Source of the DNA: Inquilinus sp. Marseille-Q2685
Lineage (GTDB): Bacteria > Pseudomonadota > Alphaproteobacteria > DSM-16000 > Inquilinaceae
NCBI RefSeq assembly: GCF_916619195.1
Contig: NZ_CAKAKL010000001.1
Location: forward strand, 868,001 to 932,000
Direction of reading: 5' to 3'
Length of the DNA stretch: 64,000 bases
Numbering within the stretch: position 1 is the stretch's first letter; each line of letters opens with the position of its first letter. The position numbers were made by a program, and so were the translations under genes. The notes below the pieces were generated by a model, which did not search any database, was not told where the DNA came from, and saw nothing but the letters and a program-made list of their open reading frames with translations. This document shows positions 27,148 to 36,043 of this stretch, in pieces.

Positions 27148-30100
27148 ATGAACCTCTCCGAGCTCTGCATCCGCCGCCCGGTGATGACGACCCTGCTGAC
27201 GGTCGCCATGGTCATGGCGGGGCTGGTCGCCTTCGGCCAGCTGCCGATCGCGGCGCTGCCGAACACCGACTTCCCGGTGATCAACGTCTCGGCCAGCCTG
27301 CCCGGCGCCAGCCCGGACACGATGGCGAGCTCGGTGGCGACGCCGCTGGAGAAGCAGTTCGAGACCATCGCCGGCATCCAGTCGATGTCCGCGACCTCGA
27401 CCCAGGGGTCGACCACCATCACCCTGGAATTCGACCTGAACCGCGACATCGACGCGGCCGCCGCCGACGTCCAGTCGGCCATCACCGCGGTGCAGCGCAA
27501 GCTGCCGCCGGAAATGACCTCGCCGCCGAGCTACCGCAAGGTCAACCCGGCCGACGCGCCGATCATGCTGCTGTCGGTCAGCAGCGACACGCTGCCGCTG
27601 TCGACCCTCGACAACTATGCCGAGCAGGTGATCTCGCCCAGCCTGTCGACCCTGACCGGCGTGGCCCAGGTGTCGATCTACGGCAGCCAGAAATACGCCG
27701 TCCGCATCCAGGTCGACCCCGACGCGCTGAACCACCGCGGCATCAGCGTCGACGACGTCCAGAACGCGGTCGCCGCCGCCAACGTCAACACCCCGGTCGG
27801 CACCCTGCAGGGCCCGCAGCAGCAGCTGATCCTGCAGGCCGACACGCAGATGTACGACGCCAAGGCCTTCGCCGACCTGATCGTGGCGTCGCCCAACGGC
27901 ATGCCGGTGCGCCTCGGCGACGTGGCGAAGGTGATCGATTCCGTCGAGAACGACCAGACCGCCAGCTGGTTCGACCAGAACCGGTCGATCGTGCTGGCGG
28001 TGCAGCGCCAGCCCGACGCCAACACCGTCGCCATCGTCGATGCGGTGAAGGAGCTGCTGCCGAAGTTCAGCGCCGACATGCCGCCTTCGGTGAAGATCAA
28101 CGTGCTGAACGACCGGTCGACCTCGATCCGCCAGGCGGTCACCGACGTGCAGTTCACGCTCGGCCTGACCATCGCCCTGGTGGTGATGGTGATCTTCCTG
28201 TTCCTGCGCCGCCTGTCCGCCACCATCATCCCGACCGTGACGGTGCCGATCTCGCTGATCGCGACCGTCGCCGGCATGTATCTCTGCGGCTTCTCGATCG
28301 ACAACATCTCGCTGCTGGGCCTGACCCTGTCGGTCGGCCTGGTGGTCGACGACGCGATCGTGATGCTGGAGAACGTCGTCCGCTATATCGAGGAGGGCAT
28401 GAAGCCCTTCGAGGCGGCGCTGAAGGGCAGCCGCGAGATCGGCTTCACCATCCTGTCGATCACCCTGTCGCTGGTCGCGGTGTTCATCCCGGTGCTGCTG
28501 ATGGGCGGCGTGGTCGGACGGATCTTCAACGAGTTCGCGGTCGTCGTGACCATGTCGATCGCGGCCTCGGCCTTCGTGTCGCTGACGCTGACGCCGATGA
28601 TGTGCTCGCGCTTCCTGCACGGACATGAGGAGGAGAAGCCGGAGGGCTTGCTGGGCCGGACGCTGGAGCGCGGCTTCGACGCCATCCTCGGCTTCTATTC
28701 GCGGACGCTGCGCTGGTGCCTGGCGCACCGCCTGGTGATGCTGCTGGTGTTCTTCGGCACCATCGCCGGCACCGCGCTGATGTTCCAGGCGATCCCGAAG
28801 GGCTTCTTCCCGACCGAGGATCTGAGCCAGCTGCAGGTCACCACCCAGGCCCGGCAGGACGTGTCCTTCGACGCCATGATCGGGCTGCAGAACCAGGTCC
28901 GCGAGGTGTTCCGCACCTCGCCCTACGTCCAGGACGTGGTGTCGAGCGTCGGCGCCAACGGCTATGGCGGCACGCTGAACTCCGGCCGGCTGTTCGTGCA
29001 GCTGAAGCCGAAGGAAGAGCGCCCGCCGCTCGACACCGTGATCTCGGACCTGCGGCGCAGGCTCGGCCAGATCTCCGGCATCGACAGCTACATGGTGCCG
29101 GTGCAGAACCTGCGCGTCGGCGGCCGCACCTCCTCCGCCCAGTACCAGTTCGTGATGCAGGGCCTGAACCAGCAGGAGCTGTACGACTGGGCCGGCAAGA
29201 TGACGACCGGGATGCGCAAGTCGTCGGTGCTGCAGGACGTGGTCAGCGACCTGCAGCTGAACGCCCTGCAGGCGACGCTGAAGGTCGACCGCGACAAGGC
29301 GGCCCAGCTGGGCGTCACCAGCGACGCGCTGCGCTCGACCCTCTATGGCGGCTTCGGCACCGAGCAGATCTCGACCATCTTCACCGCGGTCGACAGCTAC
29401 GAGGTGATCCTCGAGCTCGACCCCTCCTTCCCCTGGTCGGCGGATTCGCTGGACAGGATCTATGTCCGCTCCTCCAACGGCGACCTGGTGCCGCTCGGCG
29501 CCTTCGCCACGGTGGAGCGCACGGCCGGGCCGCTGTCGGTCAACCAGCAGGGGCAGTTGCCGGCCGTCACCATCTCGTTCAACGTCGCCGCCGGCAAATC
29601 CCTCAGTGACGCGACGGCGGAGATCGACCGGATCAAGACAGAGATCGGCCTGCCGGTGACCATCACCACCGCCTATGCCGGCAACGCCCAGGTGTTTCAG
29701 CAGTCGCTGCAGAACCAGGGGCTGCTGCTGCTCGGCGCGGTGCTGACGATCTACATCGTGCTCGGGATTCTCTACGAAAGCTTCACCCATCCGCTGGTGA
29801 TCCTCTCCGGCCTGCCCTCGGCCGCGATCGGCGCGCTGGGCACGCTGATGCTGTTCCGCACCGACCTGTCGGTGATCGCGATCATCGGCGTGCTGATGCT
29901 GATCGGCATCGTCAAGAAGAACGCGATCATGATGATCGACTTCGCGCTGAACGCGCAGCGCGGCGAGGGGCTGGCGGCGCGCGACGCGATCACCCGCGCC
30001 TGCACGCTGCGCTTCCGGCCGATCATGATGACCACCATGGCGGCGCTGATGGGCGCGCTGCCGATCGCGATCGGCCAGGGCGCCAGCGCGGAGCTGCGCC

Positions 30101-30279
30101 AGCCGCTGGGCCTCGCCGTGGTCGGTGGCCTGGTGGTGTCGCAGATGCTGACGCTCTACATCACCCCGGTGCTGTACCTCTATGTCGAGGACCTGACCCA
30201 CGGCGCCCTGTCCTTCGGCCGCTGGCTCCGGAGGGGCGGCAAGGGCAGCGTCGTGCCTGGTCACGCTCCGGCGGAGTAA
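27148..30279 (+). CDS. RND multidrug efflux permease (HAE1 type)
   Basis: A 1043-residue inner-membrane proton-driven pump with 12 expected helices. MNLSELCIRRPVMTTLLTVA is the typical first helix, GLVVDDAIVMLENVVRYIE carries the paired Asp of the proton relay in helix 4, and LLIGIVKKNAIMMIDFAL is the matching helix 10. Two large periplasmic loops lie between. It forms an operon with the adaptor. No regulator or TolC gene is adjacent, so it may use a shared outer-membrane factor. Confidence 0.95.
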   Translation: MNLSELCIRRPVMTTLLTVAMVMAGLVAFGQLPIAALPNTDFPVINVSASLPGASPDTMASSVATPLEKQFETIAGIQSMSATSTQGSTTITLEFDLNRDIDAAAADVQSAITAVQRKLPPEMTSPPSYRKVNPADAPIMLLSVSSDTLPLSTLDNYAEQVISPSLSTLTGVAQVSIYGSQKYAVRIQVDPDALNHRGISVDDVQNAVAAANVNTPVGTLQGPQQQLILQADTQMYDAKAFADLIVASPNGMPVRLGDVAKVIDSVENDQTASWFDQNRSIVLAVQRQPDANTVAIVDAVKELLPKFSADMPPSVKINVLNDRSTSIRQAVTDVQFTLGLTIALVVMVIFLFLRRLSATIIPTVTVPISLIATVAGMYLCGFSIDNISLLGLTLSVGLVVDDAIVMLENVVRYIEEGMKPFEAALKGSREIGFTILSITLSLVAVFIPVLLMGGVVGRIFNEFAVVVTMSIAASAFVSLTLTPMMCSRFLHGHEEEKPEGLLGRTLERGFDAILGFYSRTLRWCLAHRLVMLLVFFGTIAGTALMFQAIPKGFFPTEDLSQLQVTTQARQDVSFDAMIGLQNQVREVFRTSPYVQDVVSSVGANGYGGTLNSGRLFVQLKPKEERPPLDTVISDLRRRLGQISGIDSYMVPVQNLRVGGRTSSAQYQFVMQGLNQQELYDWAGKMTTGMRKSSVLQDVVSDLQLNALQATLKVDRDKAAQLGVTSDALRSTLYGGFGTEQISTIFTAVDSYEVILELDPSFPWSADSLDRIYVRSSNGDLVPLGAFATVERTAGPLSVNQQGQLPAVTISFNVAAGKSLSDATAEIDRIKTEIGLPVTITTAYAGNAQVFQQSLQNQGLLLLGAVLTIYIVLGILYESFTHPLVILSGLPSAAIGALGTLMLFRTDLSVIAIIGVLMLIGIVKKNAIMMIDFALNAQRGEGLAARDAITRACTLRFRPIMMTTMAALMGALPIAIGQGASAELRQPLGLAVVGGLVVSQMLTLYITPVLYLYVEDLTHGALSFGRWLRRGGKGSVVPGHAPAE

Positions 30280-30308
30280 CAAAGAACTTCCTCGGAACTC
30301 CCCACACC

Positions 30309-30403
30309 GTCATTGCGACCCCGGCCTCGAGCCGGGAAGCAATCCAGGGGCCGCTCGCACCGGCCCCTGGATTGCTTCGTCGGCTTCGCCTCCTCGCAAT
30401 GAC
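30309..30403. repeat. Palindromic repeat (GTCATTGCGAG family), copy 2
   Basis: GTCATTGCGA and TCGCAATGAC outer arms and GAAGCAATCCAGGGG/CCCCTGGATTGCTTC inner arms. The right half is nearly identical to the element at 8518-8601. It lies just after the RND pump gene and could form its mRNA end. Confidence 0.88.
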
Positions 30404-30820
30404 GGAGAGAAAGACGGGGGTTACAATCGATGGAAGAAGGCCGGCCCCAGCAGGCGGGGTGTGACGCCTGGCGCAGACAGCCGGCGGCGCCCGGCACGGG
30501 TTACCGTGCCGGCATCCTTCCGCCCAATCATCAGCCAGTCGACGGCGATCGCTGAAGCGGATCTCCGCCTGTCCGGCGCGATCGATGTCTCCGGCCTTGA
30601 GGGCGGCGACGCCCTGAGTCTGAAAGCCCGAGGCCAGCTCAAGGGCGAGATCGGCTAGGCGGGACAGCATCGCAGCGTCCTGGGTGGCCTCGTCCGTGGC
30701 CGGCGAAACGGCGGCGGGAGTCCCGGCTGTGAGGCACCATCGACCACCCCCGAACTAGAACAAAAAGAGAACACTCGATCAAGCGAAATCCTTGTGCTCG
30801 GCAGGGTTGATACCGACGAT
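30404..30820. other. Gene-poor stretch with a decayed gene fragment
   Basis: Apart from the fragment at 30551-30670 no coding sequence is convincing on either strand. Codon structure is broken and several overlapping short frames of arginine-rich composition are best read as chance. Confidence 0.5.
30551..30670 (-). pseudogene. Fragment of a small helical protein gene
   Basis: Forty codons beginning MLSRLADLALELASGF and ending DRAGQAEIRFS read like the start of a small helical protein type seen in alphaproteobacteria. The frame then runs into low-complexity arginine/proline sequence. This suggests a frameshifted or truncated gene. The reading is by composition and memory of similar proteins only. 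Confidence 0.3.
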
Positions 30821-31111
30821 CTAGTGATCTGCGTCGCCGCTCCAATTTTTCAGGGCTACCGCGATATCCGCTTCGAGCTCTTCCACGAGCGTACGGTATT
30901 CACGAACCACCTTGTCGTCCGCCGGACGTCTAGCGATGAGGGTGTCCAGGGTCTCCACCGCCAATTGGTGGTCTTCGCAGAGTGAGCGAAATGGCTCATT
31001 CTGTTCGGCGAGGGGGCCGATCAGATGCGCCAGTTCCGGGAACCGCTCAATGGCCTTCTTCATCGCGTCGGCAGCCCTCTCAAGCTGCGAGAACCGACGG
31101 CGGCCGTTCAC
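30821..31111 (-). CDS. Small helical hypothetical protein
   Basis: A 96-residue, charged, mostly helical protein (FPELAHLIGPLAEQNEPF, then CEDHQLAVETLDTL and EYRTLVEELEADI). Its amino-acid makeup is that of a real cytoplasmic coiled-coil protein and not of a shadow frame. I do not recognise a named family. The GTG at 31111 has no clear ribosome site; the ATG at 31066 (MKKAIERF) with AGAGGG 12 bases before is an alternative. It stands between the decayed fragment and the envelope cluster, on the opposite strand to the latter. Confidence 0.55.
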   Translation of the reverse strand: MNGRRRFSQLERAADAMKKAIERFPELAHLIGPLAEQNEPFRSLCEDHQLAVETLDTLIARRPADDKVVREYRTLVEELEADIAVALKNWSGDADH

Positions 31112-31387
31112 AGCCGAGCCGAACGACTACTGCCTTAGTCATAATAGAATAGGAGTCGAGCGAGCAGGAGTATTCTACGGTATAACTCGAGGTGTCGCCG
31201 GGGGAGGCGGTCACATGGCGCAAGCGTCAACCCGACAACGCTCGAGCGTAGCCGTGCAAGGCCAGCGCAACGAGGTCGAGCGGAGCGTCGTCGCCGCACG
31301 TCCGAGGGGATCACGATTCCCGGATGGCTGGCACACGGTCGCTGCCCGCCCCGCGGCCACGATTGCCGCACTTCGAAATCCGCCGTG

Positions 31388-33190
31388 ATGCCGGACGCGA
31401 GTTCTCCCTCTCGGCCAGCCGAGGCGATCCGCGAGGCGCTCGAACGCATTCTCACCAATGCGGATTTCAGGGCGTCTGAGCGGAATCGCCGCTTCCTCCG
31501 GTATGTCGTTGAAGAGACGCTCGCGGGGCGGGCCGATCGCATCAAGGGCTATAGCATCGCCGTGGCGGTGTTCGATCGCGATGAGAGCTTCGACCCGCAG
31601 GTCGACCCAATTGTCCGGATCGAGGCCGGCCGGCTGCGGCGTTCGCTAGACCATTATTATCTCACCGGCGGCCAGGACGACGCGATCCGTATCATCATCC
31701 CGAAAGGCACCTATGTCCCGACCTTCACCGCCAGAGAAGCGGTGGGGCCGACGATCGACCCACCTTCAGTCCGACCACCCCTATCGCCGTCGGGCCCGAC
31801 GGGCCCGGCATCGATTGCACCGCCCAAGATCCACCGTCTTGCGGATAGGCTCAGTCGGTTAGGCCGGTTTCCGCTGAGCGGCATTCTGATCGTGGTCGCG
31901 GTCATTGTGCTCGGCGCCGTCTGGCGCCTGGATACGCTCACACGGCCCAATGCGCAAACCGAGGCGACCATGCGACGCGGCCCGGCGGTGGTGGTGGCAC
32001 AGCTTGAGGAGCGCGATCCTGACGCCGCCCGCCTTCATCTCGGGGCGGGCCTGACCCACGAAATCATCGCCGCACTGAGCCGCTATAGAAACCTCTTTGT
32101 GTTCGGCGCCGACACCAGCCTGGGGCTCGGCCCGGGGAACAGCGCCGACGCCCTCGCACGGCAGCTATCGGCCGATTATGTGCTGTCCGGAAGCGTCAGC
32201 GCGACGCCGGACCGAATCCGGCTGTTGGTCTCGCTGATCGACGGCAAGACGAGCCGTCATCTCTGGTCGCAATCCTATGAGAGCCCGGTCGTTCCCGCCC
32301 GGATCGTCGACATCCAGGCGGAGATCGCGCGACGTGTCGTCGACAGCGTGGCACAGCCTTATGGCGCCATCTACGGGGACAAGATCACCGGATTGACCGC
32401 CAAGGCGCCGGAGCAGTTCAGTTCCTATGAGTGTGTCCTGCTCTTCTATGCCTATTGGCGCCGGACGGAGAGTGCCCTCTACCCTTCCGCGCGCAATTGC
32501 CTGGAGCGGACGATCGTCGACGACCCGGACTACGCCGACGCCTGGGCCGCGCTGGCCTTGGTCTATGCCGATGTGCTGCGTTTCGGCATATACGCTGATT
32601 CCGTTACTTTCGACCCGCTTGAGCGCGCGTGGGCACTGGCGCAGCGCGCTGTCGCGCTGGCCCCCGATGCGCCGCTCGGCTATCAGGCGCAACATCTCGT
32701 GCTCTGGTTGAGGCGTGATGTCGAGCAGAGCTTTGCGGCCGCCCGTGCCGGCCTGGCCCGCAACCCGAACAATACGGAGCTCCTGGCAGATCTCGGAGGC
32801 CGTCTGTGCCTCGCGGGGCAGTTCGCCGAGGGCCTGCCGCTGCTGACCGAAGCCTTCGCCCGCAACCCGGGCCAGCCGACGGTCTATCGCCTCGGCTTCT
32901 TCCTGGCGCACTACATGGCCGGACAGTACGAGGATGCCTTGACCGAGGCTTTGAAGATCGATCAGCGGCACAATCGGTTCACCCATGTGGCCCATGCGAT
33001 CGCCTATGCCCAGCTCGGGCGGAAAGAGCAGGCGGCGGAGGAAATCGGCCTGTTGCTGAAGCTCAACCCCGGTTACGGCGACCGGGCCGTGACCGACCTG
33101 CAGGCCCGGAACGTGGCACCGGAGATCATTCGCGCAGTCATCGACGGGCTACGCAAGGCCGGGCTCAACGTTCCTCAGGCGGGAATTTAG
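31388..33190 (+). CDS. Membrane-anchored wHTH-like/TolB-like/TPR protein
   Basis: A 600-residue protein of three parts. Residues 1-115 contain RNRRFLRYVVEETLAG and VDPIVRIEAGRLRRSLDHYY, a cytoplasmic module frequent in rhizobial regulators, ending in IPKGTYVPTF. A Pro/Ser linker leads to one membrane helix (about 163-180, GILIVVAVIVLGAVW). The rest is a TolB-N/FlgO-like domain (VVVAQLEERDPDA, then SADYVLSGSVSATPDRI) and TPR-type repeats with QRAVALAPDAPLGYQA and EAFARNPGQPTVYRLG. It may sense envelope state and act on DNA or partners in the cytoplasm (inference). A GTG directly before the ATG could also start it. It opens the 31-37 kb envelope cluster. Confidence 0.75.
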   Translation: MPDASSPSRPAEAIREALERILTNADFRASERNRRFLRYVVEETLAGRADRIKGYSIAVAVFDRDESFDPQVDPIVRIEAGRLRRSLDHYYLTGGQDDAIRIIIPKGTYVPTFTAREAVGPTIDPPSVRPPLSPSGPTGPASIAPPKIHRLADRLSRLGRFPLSGILIVVAVIVLGAVWRLDTLTRPNAQTEATMRRGPAVVVAQLEERDPDAARLHLGAGLTHEIIAALSRYRNLFVFGADTSLGLGPGNSADALARQLSADYVLSGSVSATPDRIRLLVSLIDGKTSRHLWSQSYESPVVPARIVDIQAEIARRVVDSVAQPYGAIYGDKITGLTAKAPEQFSSYECVLLFYAYWRRTESALYPSARNCLERTIVDDPDYADAWAALALVYADVLRFGIYADSVTFDPLERAWALAQRAVALAPDAPLGYQAQHLVLWLRRDVEQSFAAARAGLARNPNNTELLADLGGRLCLAGQFAEGLPLLTEAFARNPGQPTVYRLGFFLAHYMAGQYEDALTEALKIDQRHNRFTHVAHAIAYAQLGRKEQAAEEIGLLLKLNPGYGDRAVTDLQARNVAPEIIRAVIDGLRKAGLNVPQAGI

Positions 33191-33359
33191 CCGCTTCGCT
33201 GGGCCGCATCGGCCGCAGCAACGGTAAATTACCCGCAGCTACCTGCCCAGGCACTGCCGCCGCCGGCACTCTCCCGCTGACATTGAGGCGTGCGGTTCGA
33301 CCCGGCGATCATCAGGCCCGTTACGCCGTTCGACCCGACGCGTCGCTCGGAGGCCGTCA

Positions 33360-34175
33360 ATGGACCACAGGGCTTATTCGATCTCTGCCCGCCATTCTCG
33401 CGGGCGGCTCGCTGCGCTGGCTATTGCGGTTCTGACGCTGAGCGCGTCGGTCGTGCTGCCCGTCCAGGCCCAGGACGATGATGCCGCCGCCATCCTCAGA
33501 GCGATGGCCGACTATGTGACGAGCCAGAAGACGCTTTCGATCACATTCGATGCCGACATTGAGGTGATCACGCCGCAGCTCGAGAAAATTCAGTTCACCA
33601 GCTCGGGCGAGGCGCTGCTGAGCCGTCCGGACAAGCTGCGCATGCGGCGGACGGGTGGCTACGCCGATGTCGAGCAGTCCTTCGACGGCAAGACGCTCAC
33701 CGTCTATGGCAGGAGCATCAACGCCTTCGCGCAGCTGGACACGCCGGGGACGGTCGATCAGCTCATCGACAGATTGCGGACCGAGTATTCGGTCTCGGCG
33801 CCGGGGGCCGATCTCCTGCTCTCGCGCGTCTATGACGAGCTGATGGCGGACGTCATCGAGGCGAAGCACATCGGCCAAGGCGTCATCGACGGCATCGAAT
33901 GCGAGCATCTGGCGTTCCGCAACCAGGACACCGACTGGCAGCTCTGGGTCGAGATCGGCGCGCGGCCGATCCCGCGCAAGCTCGTCATCACCAGCAAGGC
34001 GATCGCCGCGGCGCCGCAATACACGCTGCGCATCAAGACGTGGAAGACGGACGTGCCGGCGGAGGCGGAGCAATTCGCGCTCGATCTCCCGCCCGACGCC
34101 AAGAAGATCGGCATGGATGCGCTGGAACATCTCGACGAGGTCCCGCCCGGCGCCGCGACAGGAGGCCAGCCATGA
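33360..34175 (+). CDS. DUF2092 periplasmic protein (LolA-like fold)
   Basis: A 271-residue exported protein. A Sec signal ends near VLPVQAQ (residue 38). The mature part has ILRAMADYVTSQKTLSITFD, SRPDKLRMRRTGGYADV and IARPIPRKLVITSK-like strands (GARPIPRKLVIT), matching DUF2092, whose strand order resembles LolA/LolB lipoprotein carriers. A role in carrying a lipid or lipoprotein through the periplasm is inference. Its stop overlaps the start of the next gene by ATGA, so the two are coupled. Confidence 0.85.
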   Translation: MDHRAYSISARHSRGRLAALAIAVLTLSASVVLPVQAQDDDAAAILRAMADYVTSQKTLSITFDADIEVITPQLEKIQFTSSGEALLSRPDKLRMRRTGGYADVEQSFDGKTLTVYGRSINAFAQLDTPGTVDQLIDRLRTEYSVSAPGADLLLSRVYDELMADVIEAKHIGQGVIDGIECEHLAFRNQDTDWQLWVEIGARPIPRKLVITSKAIAAAPQYTLRIKTWKTDVPAEAEQFALDLPPDAKKIGMDALEHLDEVPPGAATGGQP

Positions 34176-34468
34176 CACCTCTCGCCAGGGTTCTGGTTCA
34201 TATGCCGCTTGTGGTGGTTGCAGGCGCGGTCGGGCTCCTGTGGAGCGGCGAGATCTCGCTGAGCCATGGTCCCACGCTGATGACCCAGGCCCACGCCCGT
34301 ATCGGACGCCCGCTGACGCCGCTGAGCTACGCCGGGGTCGCCCGGCGCACGACACGCCGGGCCGTCGCTGTGGGTGCCGCGACAGCCGCGCCTGTCGTGG
34401 TCGCCCCCGCACCCGCCTGCGTACAGGTCGTGAACGCCTATGGGCAGATCATCTACAGATGCCCATGA
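34172..34468 (+). CDS. Small exported protein with a GVARRTTRR motif
   Basis: A 98-residue protein. The first 25 residues form a signal or membrane anchor (MPLVVVAGAVGLLWSG). The centre RPLTPLSYAGVARRTTRR is strongly basic and the C-terminus has two cysteines (PACVQVVNAYGQIIYRCP) that could form a disulfide. AGGAGG lies eight bases before the ATG. Small proteins with this basic motif often follow DUF2092 genes in rhizobia, from memory. The function is unknown. Confidence 0.65.
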   Translation: MTPLARVLVHMPLVVVAGAVGLLWSGEISLSHGPTLMTQAHARIGRPLTPLSYAGVARRTTRRAVAVGAATAAPVVVAPAPACVQVVNAYGQIIYRCP

Positions 34469-34598
34469 GCCACGGCCGACCTCAAGGGCCGGCGAACCGG
34501 CGCCACGTCAGTCCAGCCGGCCTCCGTCAGATCCGCACAACGGTGCCGGTACGGCCCTGACTCACCTTGCTGACTTTTTTCATGGAGCGATTGCTGTG

Positions 34599-35102
34599 AT
34601 GAATTCGACATCTCAACAAGCCCCGGCCTGCCCTCGGCGGATGATGCAGCTCGGCGCGGGGCTGGCAGTCGCCGCGATGTTGCTTGCGGGGTGCTCGAAC
34701 CAGGCTTCAGGAAGCGCTGCCGCGTCAGTTCAGGGTCAGGCGCCGGATGCCACGGTGGAGCTGCATGAGGTCCAGGCCGCCTATATCGGCAGCGGCAGCG
34801 GCGGCAGCGGCACCTTGTTCTTCCGCGGCCGGAGCCACCCGTTCAGGGTCGGCGGGGTCGGCATCGGCGGCATCGGCCTGTCGACGGTCGAAGCCCACGG
34901 CGAGGTCTACAATCTGCAGAGCATCGAGCGGTTTCCAGGGACCTATGCCCAGGGCCGTTACGGTTTCGCCATCGGCACCGCGAGCGGGGGCGATCTCTGG
35001 CTGAAGAACGAAGCCGGCGTCGTCATGCATCTGGTCGCCAAGCGGGAAGGACTGATGCTGAGCCTCGGTGCCGATGCGGTCCAGATCACCATGGGCCGAT
35101 GA
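34599..35102 (+). CDS. Conserved envelope lipoprotein
   Basis: A 167-residue protein with a lipoprotein signal: LAVAAMLLAGC puts the lipidated Cys at residue 32. The mature part is Gly-rich and beta-like: YIGSGSGGSGTLFFRG, GGVGIGGIGLSTVEAHG, then GEVYNLQSIERFPGTYAQ and VVMHLVAKREGLMLSLGAD. The last section is conserved in many proteobacterial lipoproteins of unknown job. GGAGCG precedes the ATG; a GTG directly before it is possible. It lies 130 bases after the small exported protein and 44 before the likely start of the beta-barrel gene. Confidence 0.75.
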   Translation: MNSTSQQAPACPRRMMQLGAGLAVAAMLLAGCSNQASGSAAASVQGQAPDATVELHEVQAAYIGSGSGGSGTLFFRGRSHPFRVGGVGIGGIGLSTVEAHGEVYNLQSIERFPGTYAQGRYGFAIGTASGGDLWLKNEAGVVMHLVAKREGLMLSLGADAVQITMGR

Positions 35103-35146
35103 CATCGCGACGGCGACTTGGCGCAAGCGAGAGAGGGGAAGCCCGA

Positions 35147-35962
35147 ATGCCGACAGTCCTTGCCGGTGCCGCCCGACGAGCATGTGCGATCGGCAGGCTC
35201 TTCGGGGTTCTGTGGTGCGCCGCCTTCGGCGGTCCGGCCGCGGCCCAGGACATGACCGCGCCGCCGCCCGCGAGCGCGGAGGCCGGGCCGTGGTTCGTCC
35301 GGATCACGCCCTATGCCTGGCTGCCCTCGGTCAGCGGCAGCACCCGGGGGGACCGCCGTGTCCCGGCGCTGTCGATCGACAAGGACTTCTCGGACATCCT
35401 GAGCGATCTCGATTTCGCCGGCATGATCGTCGGCACGGTGCGCTACGACCGGGTCGGCCTGCTCGTCGACCTCGACTACGTGTCCCTCAGCGCCGACGGC
35501 AACCTGTCCGGTCCGTTCAGGACCCGGTACCACACGAACCTGGAAGCTCTTGTGGCGACGGTCGGCGCCACCGCCCGGGTGGTCGACGACCCGAAGCTTG
35601 GCGTCGACCTTCTGGTCGGCGCCCGCATTCTGAGCCTGTGGGTCGACAGCGACTTCAAGGGCCAGGGCCCGTTCGGGCGCTCTCGCGGCTTCAGCGACAG
35701 CGCCACGATCGTCGACGGCCTGGTCGGTGTCCGCGCCGGCGTCGAGCTCGGCGACGGCTTCTCGCTGATCGGCTACGCCGATATCGGCGCCGGCAACTCC
35801 GACCTCACCTGGCAGGTGCTCGGCGCGGTCGAATACTCCTTCAGCAACTCGGTCTCGGGCGCGATCGGCTACCGCTATCTCGGCTATGACTTCGGCGGCC
35901 ACGCGCCGCTCGACGATCTGGCGCTCTACGGCCCGATCGTCGGCGTCACGATCCGGTTCTGA
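35147..35962 (+). CDS. Outer-membrane beta-barrel protein
   Basis: A 271-residue protein with a signal ending near GGPAAAQ and amphipathic strands throughout: GPWFVRITPYAWLPSVSG, YDRVGLLVDLDYVSLSAD, LLVGARILSLWVDSDFKG, FSLIGYADIGAGNSD and a final VGVTIRF. The terminal Phe is the usual signal for barrel insertion. GAGGGGAAG before the ATG at 35147 supports this start over the in-frame ATG at 35099, which would overlap the lipoprotein stop. It completes a chain of cytoplasm-facing, periplasmic, lipoprotein and outer-membrane parts. Confidence 0.8.
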   Translation: MPTVLAGAARRACAIGRLFGVLWCAAFGGPAAAQDMTAPPPASAEAGPWFVRITPYAWLPSVSGSTRGDRRVPALSIDKDFSDILSDLDFAGMIVGTVRYDRVGLLVDLDYVSLSADGNLSGPFRTRYHTNLEALVATVGATARVVDDPKLGVDLLVGARILSLWVDSDFKGQGPFGRSRGFSDSATIVDGLVGVRAGVELGDGFSLIGYADIGAGNSDLTWQVLGAVEYSFSNSVSGAIGYRYLGYDFGGHAPLDDLALYGPIVGVTIRF

Positions 35963-36043
35963 CCGACGGCTCATCCTCCGTCCGCCGACATTAGCAAGTT
36001 TCTTCAGTGATCGAATCTTCGATATAGAACAAGGAGATCTTCA

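Noticed and set aside
27112..30282. A 1056-codon minus-strand frame opposite the RND permease
   Set aside because: The plus strand has unmistakable RND motifs; the antisense product is a His/Arg/Asp-rich chance frame.
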